Below are positions 13,290-20,064 of a stretch of DNA of 21,970 nt, in pieces. The stretch lies in the IMG/VR virus record IMGVR_UViG_3300006638_000027, positions 1-21,970 of that record; one strand, given 5' to 3'. Both the position numbers and the translations under genes were made by a program. A model generated the notes under the pieces. It was not told where the DNA came from, did not search any database, and worked only from the letters and a program-made list of their open reading frames with translations. Position 1 is the stretch's first letter; every line of letters begins with the position of its first letter. This DNA comes from a virus.

Positions 13290-14042
13290 ATGCTTGGCTT
13301 TGACTCAATATCGCAAACATCACTTGATGATATAGGAAGTCTGCGTGCAACCAAAACAACGTGGTCGCCAAGCTCATCTTTATCCGCAGTAAGCGCAACA
13401 AAAACAAAAAGCCCTGCAACATGGGTTGCCTCCGCATCATTCTCTGCTATCGGCAAAAGCAAGGGTCAGAGTAAGGCAACATGGAATGCAAGCACTGTTT
13501 TTTCTGCAATAGGAAAATCAGCCTCTCTAAGCAAAGCAACGTGGAACGCATCGGCGTCGCTATCTGCAGTAAGTGCAGCTAAAAAGAAAAGTCCGGTGAG
13601 ATGGACACCCTCGGCGGTATTTTCTGCTACAGGAAGGAGTGCTGCAAAAAGTAAGGCGACATGGAACGGCTCTGCCTCTTTCTCTGCAATCGGGAGAAGT
13701 AGCGATAAAAGGGCAATAAATTTTATTGCCCAAGCAGTTTTCTCTCCTATCGGAATATCTACAGCTCGCAGCATCTCGCTATGGAATGCAACAGGAATTT
13801 TCAGCCCTCTTGGCATAGCCTATAAACGTTCCATAGCCACGTGGACTGCCTCGGCCATACTAAGCCCAGAAAGTACGTCATCTGCACAATCGAAGGCAAT
13901 CTGGTCGTCGAAAATAACATTTTCAGCGGTCGGAATGACAAAATTAGGCGCGGTTGGCTACCCGTTCCCCACTCAACACCTGCTCGGCGGAGTGCTACCG
14001 AAGAGAATCAAGCCTCTCCACCAAAGAATGCGGCTTCAGTAG
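13290..14042 (+). CDS. Tandem-repeat beta-strand protein (ten 20-aa repeats)
   Basis: 250 aa from ATG at 13290 (weak GAGAAG site). The N-terminus MLGFDSISQTSLDDIG is of a type common in phage virion proteins with repeated beta segments. Residues 24-223 form ten consecutive 20-residue units with consensus TWNASxxFSAIGKSxxxSKA: conserved Trp at position 2, Ser at 5, Phe/Leu at 8, Ser at 9, Gly or Ser near 12. There is no drift in unit length. The pattern suits a beta-solenoid or stacked hairpins, perhaps a rod or adhesin. The last 27 residues (QHLLGG ... MRLQ) differ. The gene ends convergently, overlapping the minus-strand 83-aa gene by seven bases. Function is not recognised. Confidence 0.7.
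   Translation: MLGFDSISQTSLDDIGSLRATKTTWSPSSSLSAVSATKTKSPATWVASASFSAIGKSKGQSKATWNASTVFSAIGKSASLSKATWNASASLSAVSAAKKKSPVRWTPSAVFSATGRSAAKSKATWNGSASFSAIGRSSDKRAINFIAQAVFSPIGISTARSISLWNATGIFSPLGIAYKRSIATWTASAILSPESTSSAQSKAIWSSKITFSAVGMTKLGAVGYPFPTQHLLGGVLPKRIKPLHQRMRLQ
13359..13958 (+). repeat. Ten-unit, 60-bp tandem coding repeat
   Basis: Ten 60-base units, each encoding 20 residues. Units 1-3 and 4-6 resemble each other as triplets (SLSAVSA-x-K-x-KSP type unit, then two FSA type units), so there is a likely higher-order 180-bp duplication. Units 7-10 are more divergent. DNA copies are diverged rather than identical, so this is an old repeat. Confidence 0.75.
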
Positions 14043-14287
14043 GGCAAAAGCATCCTGCGAAGGAAGTTTCTCTGATCGCGGCTCGCATGACATCGATCTT
14101 CCCCATGCTTTAGCAGACTTTCAAGCTCTTCAAGCCGTTTTTTGCAAGCAATCACCTGCTGAAGATCGTTTTTCAGCTTATGCGCAAGCATTTTTTCACC
14201 AGTTTGCGTCATCTGGTAAAATTGTTGATAGGGTTGCCACACCTTCTCGGTCCCAAGAGGCTCTAAATTGAGTTTGCTATACGTCAT
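14036..14287 (-). CDS. Small coiled-coil hypothetical protein (83 aa)
   Basis: ATG at 14287 overlaps the terminase end by 11 bases and has GGAG before it. The middle (MLAHKLKNDLQQVIACKKRLEELESLLK, about residues 33-60) is a strong amphipathic helix; the C-terminus is basic. Translational coupling to terminase favours reality over the opposing plus-strand reading of the same region. It is the last gene of the terminase operon and converges with the repeat-protein gene. No terminator is visible between them. Confidence 0.6.
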   Translation of the reverse strand: MTYSKLNLEPLGTEKVWQPYQQFYQMTQTGEKMLAHKLKNDLQQVIACKKRLEELESLLKHGEDRCHASRDQRNFLRRMLLPY

Positions 14288-15905
14288 ACAATGCTCCAGG
14301 TTTTGCAGAAAACTCTTTCGGCTCTATTTCTTCCTCGTATTCATTAGTACGGAGCGCCCAGCCGGTGTCACGCAGAAACTTCACACCTTGAAAACACGCA
14401 TCCGGCAGATCATCATGCTTCCCACGGGGGAAAATAGAAACCTCATCAATACACACTTGCGCCCACCACCTGTTTGGAGCCGCTATTATACCATTTTCAA
14501 ACAAATTTGAAATAGCATGCGCACGCGCAATCTTGTCCCCCTTCGGCGTCACCCCTTGAACACCGAATTTTTCATTGCTGTATAGGCGTATCAGCTCTTG
14601 AATAAGCGGTATGCCGGAAGCCGTCTTCTCTACAATCACCTTATCAGCATGCATTTCATGGGCGGTATAGGCCACAAGCTCGACAAGACCCCATTCCTCG
14701 CGGTCAAGATATTGCTTGCGAGTCTCTCCCTTGCGCCGTTCCGGAACAGTGCCATGAAAACTCATGCGCTTCTGCCATGCGTCCATCAAAATGATACGCG
14801 GCTGCCCCTCATCGCGGTATAGGCCGAGCACCACAGCGGCAGAATAATCGTTGGCTCGCTTCTCTGTGAAGGCGGGGTCCACAGAGACAAGAATAAAGTC
14901 CATTGGAGGGTATTCCAAGACGCGAAGAGGATTACCGAACTCGTCAAAGACTTCACCCTGCTTGGGCCAGAGTTTCCACCACGATGATTTTATGATTCCG
15001 CCGCCGCGAGGGGCTGGACTTTGCATATACTGGCCAGCATAGGCATAGCTTGACATCTCTTTGTCAGATTTCAACTTGTCAACCGCCTCCTGACCATAAA
15101 CTTCCGGCCAAAGCAATTCACCCTCTTCTTCACGCCAGTCCTGCCAGCCAATTGAAGTCATGCACCTGCGCTCAGAATCAAACTCCATCGGCAGGCAAAG
15201 ATGCTCATACCCCATGTCGCGTGAAAGAATAAGACCGGAAACATCATCTTCATTGGAACGCTGCTGAATATTCACAAAGACAGATTCGTTGGGATCAATA
15301 ACACGACTCGGGAGAACTTCCGTGTACCATCTGTTCGTTTCATCTCGCGTCACCTTCGACTCAACATCTTTGATGTTGTTGGCATCGTCAATTATTAGGC
15401 GATTGCCTCTTTCACCCGTACCAGTGCCACCCACTGACGAGGCTATCTTCCACCCGGTTCTGTTGTTTTCCACCTTTATCTGGTTATCTTTTGTCAGATC
15501 GAACCCATCACCCCACAGTGCCCGATATAGATCGCACATTATTACAGAACGAAACCTTCCATTATCGCGCTCTGTAAGGCTTGACGCATAGGAGAACGTC
15601 AGGTACCTGAGATGGGGATTTTTAATCCACTCCCATGCGGGCCAGAATACATTTACCACAATGCTCTTGGCGAAACCCGGAGGAATGTTGATTAAAAGTT
15701 TCCTTATCTGACCGGCAGAAACAGCCTCCAAATGCTCGCACATGGCCCGGATATGCCTAGCTTCACGGAACTCGCGCCCCGGCTCCAGATATTCCCACAT
15801 CAGTTTTATGAATTCGTAAAGACTCGCCTCTGCCGCAGTCTGATAAATAATCCCCTTGGCCAGCATGGGATTTTGCTTAAAGAGAGCCTCAAGCGCTTTT
15901 GACAT
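14277..15905 (-). CDS. terL: Terminase large subunit
   Basis: 542 aa from ATG at 15905, chosen because AGAGG sits seven bases upstream; a TTG at 15938 would add 11 residues. It is the DNA-packaging motor and headful/cos nuclease. The ATPase domain has Walker A NIPPGFAKS (about 73-81) and Walker B RLIIDDAN (about 169-176). The RNase H-like nuclease has SVDPAFTEK (Asp about 343), VIVEKTASG (Glu about 426) and GKHDDLPDA (Asp 498, 499, 502). The NIPPG-x-x-KS form is typical of one large TerL group. It overlaps a 63-aa gene at its start. It lies directly downstream of the sugar cassette with no gap, implying one transcript. Complete and intact. Confidence 0.95.
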   Translation of the reverse strand: MSKALEALFKQNPMLAKGIIYQTAAEASLYEFIKLMWEYLEPGREFREARHIRAMCEHLEAVSAGQIRKLLINIPPGFAKSIVVNVFWPAWEWIKNPHLRYLTFSYASSLTERDNGRFRSVIMCDLYRALWGDGFDLTKDNQIKVENNRTGWKIASSVGGTGTGERGNRLIIDDANNIKDVESKVTRDETNRWYTEVLPSRVIDPNESVFVNIQQRSNEDDVSGLILSRDMGYEHLCLPMEFDSERRCMTSIGWQDWREEEGELLWPEVYGQEAVDKLKSDKEMSSYAYAGQYMQSPAPRGGGIIKSSWWKLWPKQGEVFDEFGNPLRVLEYPPMDFILVSVDPAFTEKRANDYSAAVVLGLYRDEGQPRIILMDAWQKRMSFHGTVPERRKGETRKQYLDREEWGLVELVAYTAHEMHADKVIVEKTASGIPLIQELIRLYSNEKFGVQGVTPKGDKIARAHAISNLFENGIIAAPNRWWAQVCIDEVSIFPRGKHDDLPDACFQGVKFLRDTGWALRTNEYEEEIEPKEFSAKPGALYDV

Positions 15906-16080
15906 TTTTTTTCCTCTGCTCATGTCTATAAGCAGCAAGATTATAAATATGAATGGCGTAGCGTAATTTTCTTATTGAAATTTCAGGCTCATCTGGAATA
16001 CCGCAATTAGTCTGCGTCAAAGCAATATCAAGTGCAATTTCATCCATCTTCTCATAATCAGGCTCGTTAGGATCTACCAT
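15889..16080 (-). CDS. Small hypothetical protein upstream of terminase (63 aa)
   Basis: It starts inside the last codons of the glycosyltransferase gene (ATGGTAGATCC) and ends 17 bases into terL. Acidic N-terminus MVDPNEPDYEKMDEIALDIA; basic helical C-terminus (RKLRYAIHIYNLAAYRHEQRKK). It occupies the usual place of a small terminase but is much shorter than TerS and shows no clear helix-turn-helix, so I do not call it one. It links the sugar cassette and the packaging genes into one operon. Confidence 0.6.
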   Translation of the reverse strand: MVDPNEPDYEKMDEIALDIALTQTNCGIPDEPEISIRKLRYAIHIYNLAAYRHEQRKKNVKSA

Positions 16081-16861
16081 TCATGAACTCCTCTGCCGAT
16101 TTCTTGGCAGCGATATAAGTCTCGTCTGGCTCAGACTTATCCCCCATCAACTCTTCCCACTTCTGCCAATTGAGTGCCCACATTTCATCATTAGACCTAA
16201 ACCATTTTTCAACTGGCTCTATATCCGGCATTGGCAGGCCAAGGGATTCTCGTATCTTCTTCGCATGTTCTGTGCGCTCAGGACGCTTTGCAATGAAGAA
16301 GTCCATCCAGAATCGCAGGTCACGCAGACGTTTCGTTGTCGGGGTTTTTTTATGAATAAAGCAGGCGGCCTCAACCATGTAAATCGGTAATCCGTGAACC
16401 ATGGCTGATACTTCTTGAAGCCATGTGTCGTCAAACCAGAAGGGGAAGTAATCAGTATATATCTGACCAGCAGCCTGCCGCCATTTCTCCGGCACAATAG
16501 GTATCACCGGTCCGGCATTAGTTGTCCACCATACGACACGCCTGTCATCCTTCTTATAGGCATCTGCAATGCACACATCCCAGTATGGCCTCACAACAAG
16601 GGAGCGGTCTGTCACAAGGGCATAGACATCCGCAGGAGATTTTGCAGCCGCATAATCCCACGCTCCACCCAATGAGCCTCTTGGCCGTATGAAAGAATCA
16701 GCGAGAGAAACAGATGCCGCCTTGGTTTCCCAGTCATCTTCATCGCAAACTATTGTGTATTTTATCTCATTCTGTCCGCTGGCCAGAGCGTCAAGAGCAC
16801 CCATGCAGGTGCGAAGCCCTGATGGATTGCCGCGCGAGGCGCAAAGTACCGATATTTTCAT
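16067..16861 (-). CDS. GT-A-like glycosyltransferase
   Basis: 264 aa, ATG at 16861 overlapping the upstream stop as ATGA, with GGGAG upstream. The N-terminus ISVLCASRGNPSGL is the first beta strand and nucleotide loop of GT-A enzymes. CDEDD (39-43) and VTDR (83-86) sit where the nucleotide-binding and DxD-like metal positions fall. FWFDDTWLQE (141-150) resembles the acceptor-side acidic motif of family-2-like enzymes. There is no membrane segment. It probably transfers the sugar made by the genes just upstream, either onto host surface glycan or onto a phage component. Donor and acceptor are inferred. The C-terminal helical part (about 195-264) has no recognised domain. Confidence 0.6.
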   Translation of the reverse strand: MKISVLCASRGNPSGLRTCMGALDALASGQNEIKYTIVCDEDDWETKAASVSLADSFIRPRGSLGGAWDYAAAKSPADVYALVTDRSLVVRPYWDVCIADAYKKDDRRVVWWTTNAGPVIPIVPEKWRQAAGQIYTDYFPFWFDDTWLQEVSAMVHGLPIYMVEAACFIHKKTPTTKRLRDLRFWMDFFIAKRPERTEHAKKIRESLGLPMPDIEPVEKWFRSNDEMWALNWQKWEELMGDKSEPDETYIAAKKSAEEFMNGRS

Positions 16862-17847
16862 CTCCCTGCCGTACTTTCACTGAAGGCAATGTAGCGTTTG
16901 CCAGCGTCACTCTTGTTGGCCGCATACCACGCTATAGTTTCTTTGATGCCAGTTTCTAAATCCACTTCCGGTTTATACCCGTAAGATTGAGCACGGCTGA
17001 TATCCATCAAGCGAATGGCATCGCCGCTCGGCTTATCCTTGTCCCACACAATGTCTACGGGGCCACCCGGTGCGTTCCTTGCCACCATCTCAGCAACTTC
17101 TTTAATCGTCACCGCACGCCCGGAAGCCAGATTGAGGGGGGCAGTAATTCCCTGTTCCATCGCCATCATCATGCCGCGCGCCACATCATCAGCATGCACA
17201 AAATCACGGATAGCAGACCCGTCGCCCCAGACAGTCAGCGGATTCTCTCCGTTCACCACGCGCGCTATCAGCGACGGCAGAACCATAGCCGTCTTGGAAT
17301 CAAACCAGTCATATGGCCCGTAAACATTGGCAGGGCGCACGATAGAGCACTTCCAGTTATATTCTATCGCATACGCCTCAGCCTGCAGCTCCCCCATGCG
17401 CTTCGCCCAGCCAGCGAAGCGATCGTTTGGCGATGGGAACCCGTTCCACACATCGTCCTCTTTAAAAATCTGGGCAGGCGAATAAACACCAACGGTGCTG
17501 GTGTAGAGATAGCGGCTGACATTTGACTTCCTTGCCGCTTCCATCATGTTGATTGAAGTCTGCAGCGTTGGTACGAAGAACGATGCCGGATATTTCAAAG
17601 TGGCCGACGGCGAGCCTTTGACGCCGACAAGGTTGAAAACAAAATCCTGGCCGCTACACGCATACTGACAGCTCCTGAATTCGCGCAAGTCCATGGTGTA
17701 ATTATCCGCCCCAGCAGGCAGACTATCCGTATCCATGGAGACAACAGTGACCTTGGCTCCCTGCTCGGCAAGCATCCTGACCAGCGGCCTGCCGATAAGG
17801 CCGGTGCCTCCGGCTACTAAAACTTTCCGGTTTCTATAAAAATTCAT
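16858..17847 (-). CDS. Extended SDR sugar-nucleotide epimerase/reductase (second)
   Basis: 329 aa from ATG at 17847, which has GAGG nine bases upstream; ATG at 17862 has no ribosome site. Rossmann motif GGTGLIG (13-19), active-site TSTVGVYS (115-122), then RFAGWAKRM with Lys149. In the usual YxxxK motif Tyr sits four residues before Lys; here that residue is Ala145, and Phe144 is next to it. Further motifs: IVRPANVYGP, WGDGSAIRDFVHADDVARG, LNLASGRAVTIKEVAE and LMDISRAQSYGYKP, typical of GDP-fucose-synthase-like and epimerase/dehydratase families. It acts in the cytoplasm on an NDP-sugar. Overlaps both neighbours; clearly coexpressed with the first SDR. Exact reaction unknown. Confidence 0.8.
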   Translation of the reverse strand: MNFYRNRKVLVAGGTGLIGRPLVRMLAEQGAKVTVVSMDTDSLPAGADNYTMDLREFRSCQYACSGQDFVFNLVGVKGSPSATLKYPASFFVPTLQTSINMMEAARKSNVSRYLYTSTVGVYSPAQIFKEDDVWNGFPSPNDRFAGWAKRMGELQAEAYAIEYNWKCSIVRPANVYGPYDWFDSKTAMVLPSLIARVVNGENPLTVWGDGSAIRDFVHADDVARGMMMAMEQGITAPLNLASGRAVTIKEVAEMVARNAPGGPVDIVWDKDKPSGDAIRLMDISRAQSYGYKPEVDLETGIKETIAWYAANKSDAGKRYIAFSESTAGR

Positions 17848-18778
17848 GTTTGTGTGCCTCATACCAAAGGATTGTGCTCGTTATACCGTCTTCGAGAGAT
17901 ACTTTCGGCGTCCATTCCAACTGAGAATGGGCAAGTGCGCAGTTCAATGAAGTGCTTACTTTAATGGACGGCTTATCGACATCATATTTCACCGCCAGAT
18001 CCTTGCCAGACACCTTGATTATCTTGGCAACCAAATCACCGATTGTCGCGGCGTGGCCAGCACCGCAATTGTACAGGCCAAAATTGTCCGGCTGCTTCTC
18101 AATCGCACATTCAACGAAGTTCACAAGGTCGTCAATGTACATGACATCGCGCGCTTCAGAGCCATCGCCCCAGACATCAACCATGTGCGTGGCAGACATC
18201 ACCTTGTTGATAGTCGCACCAAATACATGGGCCTTATCCAGCGCAAATTTGTCATGTGGGCCGTAAAAATTGCTACCGCGAACAACCGTGAACTTCGTGT
18301 CTCCAAGCCCAGCATAGAACGCAGCCATCTTTTCAAGATAAAGCTTAGTGCCAACCATTCCGAAATATCGCGGGTTCGGTGCAATCGGAGCTTGTTCATT
18401 TACAAAGCCGCCACCGTACATGGTCGAGCAGCTAAACCAGATAACATGCTTCGCCTTTTTCTCGAATGCATGGCGAAAGATATAGGAATTCATCACGGCA
18501 TTGTCCGTCACATGGAGGTATGGCCGCTCAAACGTATCCTTGCAGCCCGATGTAACGGCAGCGGCCTGCACCACAATGTCCATATGGTTCATCAGCATTC
18601 CGACCATAGCCCCATTGCAGAGATCTATCTGGTGCCAAGTTATGTTGGGGTGATGCCATGACGGTCGCTGGAAACAAGTGGCGTGGACCTCATAGCCCGG
18701 ATGATTGGCAAATCGCTCTGCGATATTATGTCCGAGAAATCCGGTTCCGCCGCACACAAGCATGGTTTTTTTTGTCAT
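17834..18778 (-). CDS. Extended SDR sugar-nucleotide epimerase/reductase (first)
   Basis: 314 aa, ATG at 18778 overlapping the previous stop as ATGA. GGTGFLG (10-16) binds NAD(P). CSTMYGGG (117-124) is the Ser/Thr active-site strand, and RYFGMVGTKLYLEK (137-150) carries Lys145. The residue four before it is Met141, not Tyr; the nearest Tyr is 138. Substrate-side motifs: VVRGSNFYGPHDKF, HVFGATINKVM, VWGDGSEARDVMYIDDLV. It resembles GDP-L-fucose-synthase-type proteins. Together with the next SDR it may perform a reduction plus epimerisation. Overlaps the downstream SDR gene by 14 bases. The family call is firm; substrate unknown. Confidence 0.8.
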   Translation of the reverse strand: MTKKTMLVCGGTGFLGHNIAERFANHPGYEVHATCFQRPSWHHPNITWHQIDLCNGAMVGMLMNHMDIVVQAAAVTSGCKDTFERPYLHVTDNAVMNSYIFRHAFEKKAKHVIWFSCSTMYGGGFVNEQAPIAPNPRYFGMVGTKLYLEKMAAFYAGLGDTKFTVVRGSNFYGPHDKFALDKAHVFGATINKVMSATHMVDVWGDGSEARDVMYIDDLVNFVECAIEKQPDNFGLYNCGAGHAATIGDLVAKIIKVSGKDLAVKYDVDKPSIKVSTSLNCALAHSQLEWTPKVSLEDGITSTILWYEAHKHEFL

Positions 18779-19290
18779 AAATATGTCTCCACCAATAGGG
18801 TTGAATGATCTGCTTCCATCGCAGCGCGGTATGCCGGGACTATCTCGTTTGCATCAGCCAGCCTCACAACACGAACCGTGCTTAACATTTTCTCAACCGC
18901 ATCGGTATAATCTCCGAGATGCTGAGGGCCGGGGTCAAGCGGGACGGGAGTTGCTATAGCCGTGCGAATAATTACCTTCGGGCGATAGTCGCTGAACAGC
19001 GGAATCTTGTCAAGGTGCTGCACCAGTTGCGAGATAGCCTCAAGCATGAAATTGATGCGAGGGAAGATGCATATCGGCAGCCAGCCAGCCATGGCAATGC
19101 CGGTGCAAAAGCCCATCTGCATATTCTCTGCGACCGGGAATTCAAGACGTTTGTGCACAGGAACATCGGTCAGCGTATTCGACATGGCCGTTCCGGCACA
19201 AGCTACGGCCTGCCCGACGAAAATGGATTTAGGGTGGTATGACAAAACATTCATTGCCCTGCGAAGTTCCTCAAAATATTCCTGTTTCAT
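18775..19290 (-). CDS. Transketolase/E1 beta-like TPP pyrimidine-binding subunit
   Basis: 171 aa, ATG at 19290 coupled to the 56-aa gene by an ATGA overlap. VGQAVACAGTAMSNTL (25-40) and FPVAENMQMGFCTGIAMAG (51-69) are the pyrimidine-domain signature; Glu55 matches the Glu that activates the TPP aminopyrimidine. FPRINFMLEAISQLVQHLDK follows, as in E1 beta and transketolase Pyr domains. At 171 aa it has only this domain and lacks the C-terminal transketolase domain, unlike a normal E1 beta (about 320 aa). It must pair with the alpha-like protein encoded upstream to make an active site. Reaction unknown. Confidence 0.75.
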   Translation of the reverse strand: MKQEYFEELRRAMNVLSYHPKSIFVGQAVACAGTAMSNTLTDVPVHKRLEFPVAENMQMGFCTGIAMAGWLPICIFPRINFMLEAISQLVQHLDKIPLFSDYRPKVIIRTAIATPVPLDPGPQHLGDYTDAVEKMLSTVRVVRLADANEIVPAYRAAMEADHSTLLVETYL

Positions 19291-19457
19291 AATAAATCTT
19301 TTATGTTAGCACATTTTATTGCGCCTTTTATAGCTGACTCTGGACCGGGACACTCAGGGCCAATTATACATCTTTCATCGCCGCTCTTTTTTACACGAGC
19401 TATCCATATCGGATCTTCAAAAAACACCTCCACGATATATCTTAATTCTTCCGTCAT
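19287..19457 (-). CDS. Small hypothetical protein between the TPP subunits (56 aa)
   Basis: Start chosen at ATG 19457, one base after the alpha stop, rather than upstream starts lying inside the alpha gene. The product is MTEELRYIVEVFFEDPIWIA ..., with GPECPGPESAIKGAIKCANIKDLL at its end. It is mixed alpha/beta in appearance, with three Cys (residues 31, 36 and 50). It does not resemble any known TPP-enzyme segment. Its tight coupling on both sides argues that it is translated. It could be an assembly or accessory peptide of the split enzyme. Confidence 0.55.
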   Translation of the reverse strand: MTEELRYIVEVFFEDPIWIARVKKSGDERCIIGPECPGPESAIKGAIKCANIKDLL

Positions 19458-19458
19458 A

Positions 19459-20064
19459 TCAAAACTCAATTCTTTTACCAGCACCGCTATGGGGAAATGG
19501 GAGTGCATACTCATATTCGTATAATATTCTTTCAACACCAAATTTTCTATTATGTTTTATACCCCACACTTCCCGCGTATCGGTACAAACACTTTTGTTA
19601 TTATTCTCCACTATCAATCTTATCGGCAGATCCCACCCCCGTATATAATTCCTGCACTCTTGAAAAAGACCTGACATGGCACACATATCGCCAACAAAGC
19701 AGAACACCCTTTCATTGCCACCACTCTGCTTAATCTGCCATGCCACTCCAAGAGCTATCGGACAGCAGCCAGAAAAGATGGCGGAGGAGAAGAAGCGATG
19801 TTCGGGCGAGCAAACCGTCATGGAGCGACCAGCCATAATTTGTCTCTTGATCTCTTCTGCAGGAACGCCAGCAAGTAGCGCGTGGTAGTGATTACGCCAC
19901 GTGGAGAAACACCAGTCGCCTTTTTTGAAGTCCTTGAAGATGTCTATCAACTGAGATTCATTATTCCCAGACAAGTGTATGGGCGCACGAATAAGTCCAG
20001 AGTTGAAGTCTCTGGCCACCTGAGCCTCAAAATTTACGAGTTCTTCAGAACTTATATTTGCCAT
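19459..20064 (-). CDS. Transketolase/E1 alpha-like TPP diphosphate-binding subunit
   Basis: 201 aa; ATG at 20064 overlaps the end of the PLP-enzyme gene by 20 bases. WRNHYHALLAGVP (56-68) is the E1-type His region. FVGDMCAMSGLFQE (123-136) followed by IVENNNKSV (151-159) forms the GDx(26-28)NN TPP/Mg2+ motif, with M in place of the second G. The end, YEYEYALPFPHSGAGKRIEF, fits the natural C-terminus of such short sugar-locus homologues, so the gene is complete. It would bind the diphosphate of TPP and work with the beta-like subunit encoded 169 bases downstream. In a sugar cassette, a two-carbon transfer or decarboxylative addition to a keto-sugar is plausible, which would branch its carbon chain. 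Inferred. Confidence 0.75.
   Translation of the reverse strand: MANISSEELVNFEAQVARDFNSGLIRAPIHLSGNNESQLIDIFKDFKKGDWCFSTWRNHYHALLAGVPAEEIKRQIMAGRSMTVCSPEHRFFSSAIFSGCCPIALGVAWQIKQSGGNERVFCFVGDMCAMSGLFQECRNYIRGWDLPIRLIVENNNKSVCTDTREVWGIKHNRKFGVERILYEYEYALPFPHSGAGKRIEF

Noticed and set aside
13954-14271. A 105-codon plus-strand open frame overlapping the repeat-gene end
   Set aside because: The opposite-strand 83-aa gene is coupled to terL with a ribosome site and coiled-coil pattern; the plus-strand frame has neither.
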